NCBI RefSeq assembly: GCF_954871325.1
Contig: NC_088777.1
Coordinates: forward strand, 12,315,366-12,379,365
DNA length: 64,000 bases
Reading direction: 5' to 3'
Source: Gordionus sp. m RMFG-2023
Lineage: Eukaryota > Nematomorpha > Gordioida > Chordodea > Parachordodidae
Under the pieces are notes generated by a model that made no database searches, was not told where the DNA came from, and worked only from the letters and a program-made list of their open reading frames with translations. Made by a program: the position numbers and the translations under genes. Shown piece by piece: positions 12,065 to 24,813 of this stretch. Within the stretch, counting starts at the first letter, position 1. The number at the start of each line of letters is the position of its first letter.

Positions 12065-12550
12065 TCAATAGCTATCTTATGCTTATGATTAGTCTTAGAA
12101 TAATCCCTTTTCTGTTTGGAAACTTTTGCACATACTCTCGCTCTGTTAGAAAAGCTTCCTATTCAACCTCTGGTCGATGCATAGGCGTTTATGATTTAAA
12201 GCGGACCTCCTCGGCTAGCTTGACCCACATTAAACGATCGAGCACTTCTTACTTCGAGTACTTTATTTTTGAGCTTTTATTTAAGATAATATCAACTCCA
12301 TTAATTTTGCCGCTGTCCCATTGTAGTACAACTTATACCCCTCTACGAGATCTTTCATCTTGGCCCCCGACTATTTTGTCTATCTCAGGCATGCGTACGA
12401 CATCAAACTGTTTTCACATTCCAACTTGCAGCAAACTTCTATGGAGTCTTCGTTGTGAGAGGGACAGTAGCCCTAATTTATTTCTCGCTTTGCACATGTG
12501 TATGCACTGCAGGTTGCTTGAGAGTACGCCTCAACTTTCTTGTTTGAAAT
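12065..12550 (-). pseudogene. RTE-clade LINE remnant (APE-type endonuclease)
   Basis: On the minus strand, phrases ACL, GAKMKDLVEGYKLYYNG, DRLMWVKLA and INAYA appear in the order seen in the apurinic-type endonuclease of RTE/BovB-like LINEs (ACLQETKW..., EGYKLYY, GVGIIL, DRLM.VKL, NVVSAYAPQ). An upstream ASWNVKT fits the LGTWNVRT start of the domain. Several in-frame stops and frame changes break it, and no reverse transcriptase follows, so it is a dead 5'-part fragment. The segment is clearly more GC-rich than its surroundings. The long plus-strand frame over the same bases is its shadow. Confidence 0.82.
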
Positions 12551-12599
12551 ATATATAGGACTTATTATTTTTGGCGATGAGAGGTTTTACTGCCGGTTA

Positions 12600-13218
12600 T
12601 CAGTCTGACGGAAACATTCCTCCTTTCTCAACTGTTCTAGGAGTTGTGTTTTCACAGTTATTAATTAATTTTATTTTTTATTTTTTTTACTTAACTATCG
12701 CCACATAAATCGAAAGTGATAAACAATTTAATTGGTTTTGTTATCGACCAAATATTTATTATTAGGAACAAAACCACATGGATATTTGTGTGTAATCAAG
12801 GATGTTGCGCCAAATTAAGCTCTTTGATTGGTCAATAAGAGAGCACACATAAAAAAATTCCGCTATTTTTAGATATTGCTATTGGCAATTTTTAATGGCA
12901 CATATAACCGATTTTAAAAAAAGGTATAAAAGAATTGGATTTTTTAAGGATGAGTACCTTTATTATGACTATGCACTTATTTTATTTAGTTAATTATTCG
13001 CAATAATTTCTTTATTTTTTAATGTAAATTTAATTGTATTATGGATTAAATTGCGTTATGTTTACTACTAAATAGTAACGCGCTACTTTAGATTACATAA
13101 TAAAATAAAAGATAGAACACATCTATACTGACATGTCTTTCTTAGTTTAAATATTACTTTAAATTCTCAACCTTACAATTCCAATAGGTTCCTTTATCCC
13201 CATATACTAACATATATA
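12600..13218. other. AT-rich intergenic DNA
   Basis: No gene or repeat is recognised between the LINE remnant and the family A element that starts at 13227. Confidence 0.4.
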
Positions 13219-14102
13219 TGAAAGATCATAGGCGTAGCCAGGAGTGGCAAGGGGAAATTCACCCCCCCCCTCAGAAATTTATCACTTTTTGTTAATATCA
13301 TTTTAAGCTAATAAAAAATATCCTCCATAGTCCTCTCCCCACTCCCTGTCCCCCAAAAATGTATGCATATATCTTAAACAATAATTTGAAAGAAAGAATG
13401 TAAAAGTTAATATATTTATAAACTAAAACTATTAATCATAATTCATACTTTTTTGAAAAAATGAATTTATATATAAAAAAGTGAAACCATAAATGTTTTT
13501 TTAAGAAATGAAATGTAAGCCAAAGTGTTGAAATTGAATTAATATCCACATTTATTATTTGATCATCATTTTATTTTTAATCATAATTTAAATTTTATTA
13601 TATAATAAAATACATTTTTATTTTTCAAGATAAATTTAAATACAAATTGATATAATATAAAATAAATCAATTGCCAAAATAAATAATAAAATAAAATCGA
13701 TCAACATATTCAACACAAAGATAAGTCTTAAAACAAAAATGAAATGTATTATAATTACTAATAATAAATCCATAAAATTACTAAATAATATAATATATCA
13801 AATATAATTTTTAAAAAATATAATTATAAAACTATCGAAGAAAATTGAATTATAAATTAAATAAAAACAATTTATGCACAATACAAACAGTGAAATATTA
13901 TATGTCGTAGATTTAGAGTATATCTAATTTTATCAATTATAGCATGACAATTAAATCATTTTTACCAATAGTGAATTATATATTTTACAGACTATAAAAT
14001 ATTAATAAGGACACCACAAAATATCTTTTAAAGTATGTAAATGAAAAAAATAATTTTATATTTCAGTAGCGTCAATATCCAATAAGGTACATCCATTGTG
14101 GG

Positions 14103-16313
14103 TAGGGTTTGGCAGTAACGCGGATATTTGTATCTTTTTTAAAATTTTGGAAAGTATCTTGTATCCAGTATTTAAGATACATATTATTTAAAAGTATTTG
14201 TATCTTAACCAACTTTGTATTCAAATGATACAGATACTTTAAAAATTTTATATTAGTTAATTTAAATAGTATTAAAATTTAATATGATATAGTTTAAAAA
14301 TTTAAATAAAAAATTTAATCAGAATTTAGATATTTTAATATATTTTATGATATATGACGTTGGTCGTTATATAGCAATTTGCTAACAATTAGAACTACCA
14401 TATTTTATTTGAATTATATCTGTCTATTTTAAAATAATGGAAGAAGAAAATAGAATAATATGTTTATCTTCGTCTTCATATGATTCTTTTCAACAGAAAA
14501 ATATAACTATAAATTAAAATTAAGTATTTTAAATGGGAAATTTTTTCAAGTACTTCAACTTGATCATAATAAAATTACTGCAGAATGTAAAGAATGCCAC
14601 AAATCTATAAGTGGTTCTACGGACTCATCATCAAATTTTGTCAAGCATCTAAAAGTATAATATATAATTATATAATAAATCACATTTAATATTCATTATC
14701 ATTTCATATTCCATATATCTGTTGCTAAATTTAGAAGTATTTTAAAATAATTTTTCATATTATTGATTGATGATGAAATTTGGGCTCTAACTTCAAGAAA
14801 GTTTTCAAGGAGTTTGGATATTCTATGGAAGGTGTGGAGAATGATTTTGACATCAATGATGATGAATGTATAGAATTCGAAATCATTGAAAGTATTATTT
14901 AATACTTCTTTTATAGTAAAATTTATTATGATATCGTAAATTTAGTAAAAAAATTTATTCAAATATAATTATTTATTTGTTTAAATTTAAGGGTCTAAAG
15001 ACGCCTTAATAACATTGCCTCAACACATTCGTTGTCTGTGCCATACGATAAGTCTTGTTGCCACAACAGATGTCGAGAAAGCTATTAAGGATTCTCGTAC
15101 TAAGCTATGGAATGCTAGTAATAGGCCTAAAACTGCAGAACTTATAAAAGCAGTTTTTGGAAAACTATTAATTATACCTTGCTGCACAAGATGGAATAAG
15201 TTTGTTTGATAGTCTTATTAGTTTATTAAAATTTAAAGGCGAACTTCCTAAATTATGTCAAAAATTAGAATTTCCAAAATTAAGAGATATTGAAATTCAA
15301 TATTTAGAAGAATATTGCAATATAAAGGCCCCAATGGCTATAGCGATTGACAAAATACAAAGTGAAATGAACTGCTATTTTGAAGAATCAGCTCCAATAT
15401 TAAATATCCTTAAATTAAATTATAAATTTAATTCAAACTGATCTACATTTTTGCAAACCATTAGTTATTGCCGTAAAAAATTCTTTAAATAAAAGATTTA
15501 AAAATATATATGATTCTGATAATAACTTTAAATGCGTATTTTTGGGAACTATTTCTCATCCCTATTTTAAAAATCGTTGGATTGATGGTGAAAATGAAAA
15601 AAAATACCTTCAGGATTTGTTAATACATGAAGCTTTAATTATTTTTAAAAATAATATTGAAATTAATACGTCAACAAATTCTTCAATTGATGAAGATGAT
15701 GATTACTTTTGTTTTAAAAGTACCACATCCAATTCTAATAATTCAATAAATGATATTGAATTAGAGGTCCTAAATTATATGAAAGATGACAGGCGCAGTA
15801 TAAATATGTTAAATAGTTATAAATATATAAAAGAAATATTTATTAAATATAACACAATATTACCCCCCTCTGCCCCCGTTGAACGATTATTTAGCTTTGC
15901 TAATATGGTTAATAGATCAAATCGTCAAAGATTGAACGATAAATTATTTGAAAAATTAATAATATTAAAAATAATGCTGATTTATGATGTTGATTTATTA
16001 TTATTTACAATTATTAAAAAAAATATCGCATTATCTTATATAATAAATTTGTTATTTTCTACAATTTATTTAAAAATTTTTTATAAATTTATATTATAGA
16101 TATGAAAATAAAGCTTTATATATTTTGATTTTGATTATTTAAAGTTTTTTAAAAAAGTATCTTGTATCTTAGATACTTTTTTTTTAAAAAGACACAATTA
16201 TCTTATATCTTACTGAAATTTTTCTAAAGTATCTACTATCTTGTATCTTAAATACAAAATTGTATAAAGTATCTATATCCGAATACAATTTTCTGAAAAT
16301 TTGCCCAACCCTG
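14103..16313 (+). mobile_element. hAT DNA transposon with BED-type transposase (element 1)
   Basis: The termini TAGGGTTTGGCAG and TTTGCCCAACCCTG are hAT-type inverted repeats, followed inside by many GTATCTTGTATC-like subterminal words at both ends. The target duplication ATTGTGGG is perfect (14095-14102 and 16314-16321). At 2.2 kb it is close to the length of a complete small hAT. It sits inside family A copy 1. Its transposase remnant is listed separately. Confidence 0.95.
14560..16099 (+). pseudogene. hAT transposase of element 1 (BED finger to C-terminal dimerisation domain)
   Basis: Pieces in order on the plus strand. About 14578-14660 encodes AECKECHKSISGS..NFVKHLK, a BED-type C-x2-C...H finger. 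15015-15209 encodes LPQHIRCLCHTISLVATTDV, the conserved C..H..(N/S)LV block, then LWNASNRP and PCCTRWNKF. 15202-15441 continues the catalytic region. 15542-16099 encodes PYFKNRWI and the C-terminal dimerisation block PPSAPVERLFSFANM with NRQRLNDKLFEKLI. The frame changes between pieces and an in-frame stop follows TRWNKFV, so it is not functional as written, although short introns could explain one gap. The last segment is a clean 185-codon frame, suggesting a fairly young copy. Confidence 0.88.
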
Positions 16314-16409
16314 ATTGTGGGAGATTATGAAGATCATTAGTAATATCATTTTTAGATTTAAAAAATATAGATGGCATTAAATAATTGAATGCTAATTGTT
16401 GCTTATATT

Positions 16410-18987
16410 CAGAGCGGTAGCCACGAAGGGCCCCAGAAAAATCTTTGGCCCCAAAAATGGCCCCCAAATTTAAAAAATTTTTTGTAATTGATTATTTTTA
16501 TATTTTTAAAATAAATTTTAAATATTTATTCAAAAAACATGTCTTGTTTCTATTTCTTCCTATCCTGATTTATTTTTATCCAATAATAAATCATCATTCA
16601 TTCATATTTTATCATTTTCATGTGTGTTTGTGTATAACATTATATAGGTGCTTAATAAAAATATTTAAATTGTACTTAGTTCAATGATAATTATTTTATA
16701 TATTATGATTCATTCACAATATTATTATCTTTCGAAGGTCTCTGATATAGATCTGGGTGCAAATCATAAAAAACCAGAAATTTCTGAAGCTAATAAAGTG
16801 ATTACTCAAGGCTTGATATATATATATATATGAAATCTAAGGAAACAGATTGATACCGATTCGTAAATATTTATTAAAATGAAACAGGTTCTTATTAAAT
16901 TTTTTTTAAATTTGGTAATTATTGTGAAGTGTTGCTAAACAGCTCGATTTGGGCCAATTTTCAAAAATGGTCAGATTAAGATCTTAGATAAAATAATATT
17001 ATCTAAGCCCTATATAACCAGTTATTTAAAACAGCGGTGAATATTTTAGCATTATAAAGAAAATAATGAGATTGGTAAGCCAACAAATTAACCGTAATCT
17101 TTACGATCTTAAATCAAAATTTCATGATATTTCTAAACATACAGGAGCTACCTTTCCGTGGGACTGGTTCAACAAAATTTACGGATTCTGCAAAAAATGT
17201 AGAAAACATAGTTTATTCTTTATGGAATATTTATAGCAATGTTTTCATACACCATCCAAAAAGATCCTGAATTAAATAAAATTACGAAATTTATATATAA
17301 AAATACGCGATATACACCACCCAGTTTCAAAACGAAGCAATATCTATTATGGTAGATATGGTACTTGATTATATTTCAGATAAAAATAACAAAAGTGAGA
17401 AGGCTGATGTGACAAAAGATGCATCAGGTTGTTATTTATATTTTTTCTGGAGAAGTCCAAGAAAACTTAATAGGAATTATTAATTTAGAGTTTCTTTCTG
17501 CTGAACGCATTTCTGGTTGCATTTTAAAGCAACTTAATGACTTAAATATTAATTCAACGAAAATAATAAGCCAGGCATATGATGGTGCAAACGTTATGTC
17601 TAGCCGAAATAGAGGAGTGCAAACCTTTCTTCAAAAAAATTAATAAAAAAGTTCCTTTTATACATTGTTACAACTACAAGTTGCATCTTGTGGTTCAAAA
17701 ATGGTATAATAATATTAATATCATTTCTAATTTTTTTTAATTTATCCAATGCATTGTATAATTTTTTAGGCGTTTTGACATATCTTGTAAATATACAGGC
17801 CATACTCTTAAGAGACTCTTAGACCAGGGGTGGACTAGTCATTTGGAAACATCTCGCATTATTTATATTAATTTTGAGACTTTTGGTGAAGTATTAGTTT
17901 ACTTTTCTAATGGAACTCTTAATTTAGAGGTTTCCACTCATGATTCTGTCGAAGCCTCTGGTCTTTTATCTCAAGTTAATATAAATTACGTTATATTAGC
18001 CATTATAATTTATGAGATATTAATAACAATAGATCCACTATATAAGTATCTACAGTCATTAGGTATTTATCAAGTAGATGCTAAAAATTGTATTGATTCC
18101 ACGATCAATATATTTAAAAAATATAAGAAGCAATAATTCTATTAAAGGCTAAAAAACTTTTAGCAAAATTTAATCTCACTCCCCACAAATCATCAAGCGT
18201 ACGTAAAACGCCTATAAATTTCCAAGATTTTCTAGTCGAAACTAAATTACAATTTGATTGCAAAAAAGACTCCAATTGGAGTTCTTTAAAATGGAATTAT
18301 TATGAAAATTTTTATTACTTTGTTGATAATTTTTTAGATAGATTTACACAAGATGATTATAATCTTCCATCAAGTTTTAATGCATTGTCCCCCTTTGATA
18401 GTGATTATTTTATATCGGACAAAATGGCCCAATTAGAATAATTATTAAACTTAAATATGGAAATTTTACATCATGATATGAAAATAGCTAAAGGATTATT
18501 AGCTGCAGAAGTTAAGGAAACACATAATTTTGAAAATATCCTAAATATTATGTATAAAAAAATATCATCATGCATTTAGAGAATTGCATAAATGCTACTC
18601 GGCAGCCATCATCATTGTGGTACCAACCGCTTCTTGTGTGGCTTCTTTCTCTATAATAAAGAGAGTTCTATCGAGCACTAGAGGGTCGATGAAAGATCAA
18701 TGTAAGCAAAATTTAGTATTGATGGCTTATGAAATGAAATTAACACAAAATTTATCCTTTCTTTCATTTATGTTAAAATTTAAAAATAAAAATCGTCATA
18801 TTATATTATAGTATTATTTTGTATGTTTTATTATAATATTATTTTGTATTCATATAACATTAATTTTAATAAAAATAGCAAAAAATTTATATGAATGCTT
18901 AATTATTTGTTTTATTTTAAAAAAATAGTCCCCCCCCCTAAGTAAGCAGCTGGCCCCCCTAATTGAAAATTCCTGGCTACGGTCCTG
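16410..18987 (+). mobile_element. hAT DNA transposon with DUF4371/ZMYM-like transposase (element 2)
   Basis: Ends CAGAGCGGTAGCCACGAAGG and CCTGGCTACGGTCCTG. The target duplication CTTATATT is perfect (16402-16409 and 18988-18995). GC-rich subterminal words GGCCCCAGAAA, GGCCCC and GGCCCCCC flank an AT-rich body of 2.58 kb. It is separated from element 1 by 96 bp of family A sequence. A partial copy of the 220-bp MITE family (GCTAAACAGCTCGATTTGGG) lies near 16933-17010 inside it. Confidence 0.93.
17150..18811 (+). pseudogene. hAT transposase of element 2 (DUF4371 family)
   Basis: The frame 17419-17643 contains LNINSTKIISQAYDGANVMS, matching the S-Q-x-Y-D-G-A-x-x-M-S block of animal hAT transposases related to ZMYM1/DUF4371 proteins. 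It is followed in the next frame by VPFIHCYNYKLHLVV, the C..(H)..LHLV block. 18584-18811 carries PTASCVASFSIIKRVLSSTR and SMKDQ, the C-terminal dimerisation block. Frames are broken in several places, so the gene is decayed. Confidence 0.85.
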
Positions 18988-19369
18988 CTTATATTTATTA
19001 TCAAAAACATTGGCTAGTAAAGTTTATAAAAATATTAATTGTAATATATTCTATAACTGTCGAATATGTCTATAAAAGTAAAATTTTATCTAATATTTTG
19101 TAACCAGTTCTATATAATAGAGGAATATCAACTATATATCTACTTAGTTTTTATAAAGAAATTTCTTATACTTGTTTGGAATAATTGATTACCATGCTTT
19201 TGTATTAATACATACCCAAAATGGAGTCTGTGGGGCGAAGCCCCAAAATTTTTTTTAATTCCCCCCCCCCCTTAGGAAATTCCTGGCTACGCCTATGCGA
19301 AAGATATTGACCTTAGTTGCTTCATTTATTTTAAGTTTCAGTACTTATACTGCGATTCTTCATAACCCA

Positions 19370-20325
19370 GAGCTAGCCCCATGAACTTAATCTTCTCTTC
19401 TGACTACAATACTCATCTATATGTCCCATACCTTGCTCTACCTATCAGGTGGTTGTCATTGATACCTGCCGCCGATAGAATTTTAAAATTTTACAAACCC
19501 TTAAAAAAATATTTCTTAAATAAAGATTTTAAAAGCGTTCCTAAAATTTTGAAAAATTTTTTCGAGTATGAAATGACAGAAGCATATTTGAGATTCGTTT
19601 CGTAGGAAATCTACTTCATGCAGTTAATATTCAGTTGCAATCAGAATATTATTTATTAAAAAATATTCACAAAATTATGCTACAGCTTTGTTCATCTCTA
19701 CATTTAAAAATTGATAATAAATTTTATGAGGCTATTGCTAATAATATTATATTAAAATGTTCAAATAATACTCTAATTAATACATTTTTAAATGAAGCAG
19801 ATATTTTTATTAAGACAATTTTAGAATATTTACAATCAAAATTTGATTTTAATAACCCTATTTACAAATGTATAATTATTATGACCTTGGAACAGAAACC
19901 ATCAATTGATGGTTTTTATAATTTAATAAATATATTAAAAATACCGAAAGACATTGATTTCTTGTATGAGGGGATTGTAATTCTCTCTATTTTTTATGAT
20001 TTGCCAAAATACTTAAAGTTAGATGGTCTAAAAACAGAGGAGAAATGAGTAGAATTTTTTCGTAATAACGATAAATCCCCATGCTTGGAAAAAATATGCG
20101 AGTATGTATTCTCCTTACCTCATTCTAATCCATCATCCGAGTATATTTTTAGCATGATGAGGACTGCCTGGAAAAAGGAGAGAAATCGGATTGCTTTAAC
20201 AACATTAGAGGCTTAGCAAATATATAATATGTCATGCCAGGAATTTTATAAATATCTCAATAACGACAGTAAACATTTAGTTCTATTATATAAATCTCAA
20301 ATAAAATATAATTAAGTTTTAGCAA
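19370..20325 (+). pseudogene. hAT transposase remnant (third type), plus-strand arm of a converging pair
   Basis: 19381-19605 encodes PIRWLSLIPAADRILKFY followed by PLKKYF and KILKNFFE, matching the R-W-L-S-L-x-P-A-x-D/E-R block of animal hAT-like transposases. 19635-20048 continues as a helical region (IDNKFYEAIANNI, PSIDGFYNLI), and about 20095-20218 encodes EYVFSLPHSNPSSEYIFSMM and KERNRIALTT, the C-terminal dimerisation block. It is the C-terminal half only, with stops between the pieces. A second copy of the same gene lies in opposite orientation directly downstream. Confidence 0.8.
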
Positions 20326-21010
20326 TGGCGCCATAAAATTTATTGTCAATTTTTAACTGTAAATATGAACACATCTGCAGCATAATTTTGTGAATCTTTG
20401 TTAAGATTCTTCTGATTGCAACTACACATTAACAGCGTAGTAGATTTCCTACATGTGAAATCATTCCTAAATATACCTCTGCCATTTATTATTGAAAAAA
20501 ATTTTCAAAATGTTAGGAAAGCTTTTATAATCTTTATTTAACAAATATTCTTTTAAAGGTTTATAAAATTTTAAAATTCTATCGATGGCGGGTATTAGGA
20601 ACATATCGCAACTACTGACTCAATTCTGTAAATACACTCTGTTTTTACCAAATTCACTCAGGCATTATCAGATCAGAAAGCTGACATGCAATTTATTGAT
20701 AATCTCGAATCTGCTATATTTACCATTATATGGTTAGCTATGTCTTTGGATTTTTCACTATTTGAGGGGAAAAAATTTAATAGTTTTATTGAAACGAGCT
20801 TAATTTTGTTGAAATAGCGGAGGATCAAGGGAAACATTTTAATATTTCCTTTATTAGTGCATCTGTTAGAATTGCATATGTATGCCCATTTTTCAAATCG
20901 TCCGGAAATGACCTCCTGGATTTAGGTCCTAAAACATTGATGATAGCCTTGCTCATTTTTGTTCTACAAGTATAGTTTTCATTATTATAGGAAAAAGATT
21001 CTACCAACAT
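20326..21010 (-). pseudogene. hAT transposase remnant, minus-strand arm of the converging pair
   Basis: Read on the minus strand, 21010-20825 encodes YTCRTKMSKAIINVLGPKSR followed by TYAILTDALI, matching the region just before the first catalytic Asp of the same family. 20625-20530 encodes DRILKFYKPLKEYLLNKDYK, nearly identical to the plus-strand copy (DRILKFYKPLKKYFLNKDFK). Nucleotide similarity continues to about 20326 (GCGCCATAAAATTTATTGTC), where it stops at the end of the plus-strand copy. Two copies therefore meet tail to tail. No termini or target duplication was found. Confidence 0.75.
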
Positions 21011-21419
21011 TGTGATGATAAGTATCTCTGTGAATGCTGCATTACAAGATAAGTGATTACAATTGCCGCAACTGTAGTTGCATCTGTATTATTTCTTATT
21101 TTTGGAGTATTTTATTATGTATTTAAACGTGATACGTGATAATTAAGCGCCTATCCCTATAATGTTATACACACACACGGTAGATTTCCAATTGCGGTCG
21201 TTTTGAGAAACATTCGCATAAAATATATTTTAATTTGTAAAATTAAAATCGTTTTTTTTAAATTTTTTTATCTTGTTTACATTCTTTTATATTTAAAAAA
21301 GATCGTTGGTTTTTTTTATAAATTAATATATTTTAATAAATCAAGATGTTATTTTATTTTTAAAAATAGTTACCGACTTTGCATTTATATAAACTAATTA
21401 TAACAAATAATGGGCCGAT

Positions 21420-22019
21420 AATTAAGTCAATTCAAAATCCCGGCCGAAGGCCGAAAAAATTTTTTTTTTGGCAAATTTTATATTCCTACCGCAATTTTCA
21501 TATTTTTCCCTCATAATACCAAATTTCTCCCGCAATTTGAAAATTTTGACATGGAAACCCTGTTTGTGAATATCATCTTAAGCTAATAAAAATCCGTTCT
21601 CCAAAAATGTATTCATATATCTTAAACAATGATTTGAAAGAAATAATGTGAGAGTTAATAATTTTTTGTAACTAAAACTAGTGACTATAATTTATATTAT
21701 TTTTAGAAAAAAGTATTTATATATATAAAATATCTGGTTAAGACTTAGCTATATAAAATTTATGGAGATATTATCCATTATCCTTTTTTATATATTTTTT
21801 CCCGTGATTTTATTTTTACTATGTTAATCATTATGAATAAAACAAAAGAATGTGCATTTTAAATAATGATAACAAGTTGTTTGCATTAAAATTAACCTAT
21901 AATATAAAAATATTTGCTAGTTATATATCGCTAAGGAAACACGGGTGAAGAAGAGTTAATGGTGTCGAATGCCCTCATAATGAATCCCCACCCCCTTAGG
22001 AAAATCTGACTACACCCAT
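21420..22019. mobile_element. diverged family A copy
   Basis: About 21567-21720 is clearly related to the family A segment at 13295-13450 (ATATCTTAAACAATGATTTG, GAAAGAAATAATGTGAGAGT). The right part ends CCCCTTAGGAAAATCTGACTACACCCATG, a decayed version of the CCTGGCTACGCCTATG terminus. The left end near 21440 carries the self-complementary CCGGCCGAAGGCCG also found inside intact A copies. Older than the three A copies with readable target duplications. Confidence 0.65.
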
Positions 22020-24090
22020 GCTACAAATATATTAAATCTTGAAATTTTTTATGTTGAATTAATTTTTTCATTTAAAAATTAATTTTCTTATAAATAATAT
22101 AAGGTTAACTATAAAAGTCTAAAATATCAGTCTAATATATAAACTAGAGTGATACAAAACAGTTATAAATGCTCAAGAACTATTCCCCACCTAACCACTA
22201 GCTTCATTTATATACATTTTCTCACTCATAGGGATAGGCTTATAATAAAATAAACTGCTCAACAATTAAAAAAAACGTTAAAATAATTGCAATTTGCAAA
22301 ATACCACCTTTATTTTAATAAGTCTATGTTTAAAATTATTTTAACGTTAAATATTTCGTATATTTATGATTTTTTAAAAATATTTTATTTAAATCGCATA
22401 TAAATATTAATAGTAGATATAACATTTTTCCAAAAGATACAATATAAAATAATTCATGTTTATTTATATTTCAATGAATGTATAAAATTAATAAATAAGA
22501 AAGAAAAGCAACAAAATATTTCCGCAAGATGAAACATTTTTAAAAATCTAATTTAAATTTTTTTATAAAATAATAATGACGATTTAATTTACAACCTAAT
22601 ATGAATATATATTTTATAAAAAATAATATAAATAAATTCAATTCATATACAAGTTTTTAGTTTTGTAAAAATTGCCAAATGCTAGAAAAATTAAAAATAA
22701 TCCCATATAAAACTTTATAAAAAACAGGAAAATATGTTTTATATATTGAAAAAAAATTATTGGCCTAAAAAATTTCTTTTTAATTAATTTATTTCTATAG
22801 TTATTTTTAAATATCAACTTTCTTTCTGGCAAAATGATGAAATAAAATGTTTTTATATCTAAAAACTATGTTTTTAATAAATATTTGGAAATGAAGGGAT
22901 CCTAATTATGATCTAGAATATGCTGTTTGAAAAATTCTCTTTTGCATTAGTTCACTTATTTAAAAAGCTTTATTATTAAAAACCTAGGTAATTAGAAATG
23001 TTAAGCATTTTGATTCAAAACCACATCCTATTTTATATAAAAATAAAGTGAACAGGAAAAAAAATATGGAATATAGAAGTTAGAAGTTAGAGATATTAAC
23101 ATTATACATATATGCAAATTAAAAAATAATAAAAAAATATATTAGTTAAAAAATAATAACATTAATTAAAATTATATTTTTACTCATGATTATATCATAA
23201 AAATTACTCAGATCTTTTATTAAAGCTTTAATTCGTAATAATCAATATCATAAAAATTATCAGATCTTTTATTAATGCTTTAATTCATTTAAATTAATAA
23301 TTAAATAATAATCAATATCATAAAAATTATCCAAATCCTTTAATAATGCTTTGATTCATTCAAATTAAAGATTGAAGAAAATTTAAGTCAATTAATTTTT
23401 ACTATAGTATCGCAATTTAAATTAATAAAGGTATTGGATTAAAGAAAACTTGTTTCTTTATAGAAATTGCCACATATATAGGCCATTTAGAATTAGCTTG
23501 AAATATTTTGAATGGAAATATTTTAAACTCCTGTTTTGTTTATTTGATAAATTAAAATTAACAAGATTATGATAATTTGTAGATGTTGGATAAAAAGATT
23601 CATTTAAAAAATGTAGCAGAGACATGAATATTTGTTTTATTTAAAAAATTCCATTTAACTGCATGGGTCTACTCTACTTAAAGGAGCTTTATTTATCATT
23701 AATTGAAAACCTAAATAATTTTAAGAAGTAAGAACCATCTTGATTCAAAGCCACATACTATTTTATATAATAGTTCTCAGGAATAAAAATAATAGGAAAA
23801 TATGACAGAGATATTAACATTATATCTGTAAATTAAAAAATAGTATCAATAAAAATGATAGAATATATTTTTACTTATGATATTATGTATTCTAATTTAG
23901 ATTTAACTTAATTATCATTATATAAATATTGTTAAAGGTTTAAGAAAATTTCAGAATATAATATTTAGTAAAAACAAAAAATATATAAATAAATGCTTAT
24001 AAATATATTTCATTAACTATTAATAACTTGTGAAAACATACATTCTTATATATGCTGAACAAAAATACCTTTTACATGAATTTTAAATTT
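22020..24090. repeat. AT-rich unclassified DNA with internal direct duplications
   Basis: Two ~250-bp segments, about 22920-23160 and 23640-23890, share ordered words (AGCTTTATTATTA, TTGATTCAAAACCACAT, CTATTTTATATAA, AGAGATATTAACATTATA), giving a direct repeat with a period near 740 bp. Between them, about 23190-23375 repeats ATCATAAAAATTA...ATTAATGCTTTAATTCATT three times. No coding potential seen. Confidence 0.6.
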
Positions 24091-24813
24091 ATGTCATTCA
24101 GGGGCGTCGCTAGCATTTACAATCTCAGGGGGCTCAATCTCATACCCCCCATTTGCGGGATTTCGGCCCGCTTTGCCCGGCCTTAGTCCGGGTTTTATAT
24201 TAATATATACTTTTTAAAAATTTGTTAACCCTGAATAATTATTCTGAATTCCATATTTTGTCATTTATTATATTATGCATACAAAATAATAATTAAAACA
24301 ATATAAGACATTTCTAAAAATATTATTTTTTTATACAAAATCTATTTATTACAGTATAATATATTTTCGATTGCTGATATAAAAAAATTTTGCCTCTAAA
24401 GAATTACGAGTGATAAAAAAAGTTAATTATTTCATACATATGCCTCAATTGATAATGGTTTTAAATACCACATAACATAATATAACTATTAGCAACATAT
24501 ATTGACAAAAGGTCATGAAACTAATATAACACTGTTACCATTCTAGAAATGTTTTATAGAATGCACTAATAAGTAAAAATTTATAGGCGTAACCAAATCA
24601 ACAATTCTTGAAGAAGAGAATATAAACGACCAATCATAAAACTATACGGTGGTTCCTCTTAAATGACATGATGGAAGCTAGATAAGTAATTGAGAAAAAA
24701 ATTGTGAGATATTAAATTTATAATAGATTATCTTCATTTTTAATGATATATAAACAACTACACAGTTGACCATTATTGCTTATAAAATATGCAATCATAT
24801 GCACTCAGCAGCT

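Larger units (their letters stand above)
13227..19297. mobile_element. non-autonomous hAT-like element, family A, copy 1 (split by two hATs)
   Basis: Termini CATAGGCGTAGCCAGGAG and CCTGGCTACGCCTATG form an inverted pair. Flanks TGAAAGAT (13219-13226) and CGAAAGAT (19298-19305) are an 8-bp target duplication with one mismatch. After subtracting two later insertions (14103-16313 and 16410-18987, each with its own 8-bp duplication), about 1.27 kb remains, matching the 1.15 and 1.20 kb copies at 24814 and 28655. The orientation is opposite to those two. Long G or C tracts lie just inside both ends, and GGGGCGAAGCCCC near 19214 is the same subterminal hairpin seen in the other copies. No coding frame of its own. 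Confidence 0.92.

Noticed and set aside
12079-12558. 159-codon plus-strand frame
   Set aside because: It is the complement of an RTE-type LINE endonuclease remnant whose motifs read clearly on the minus strand.
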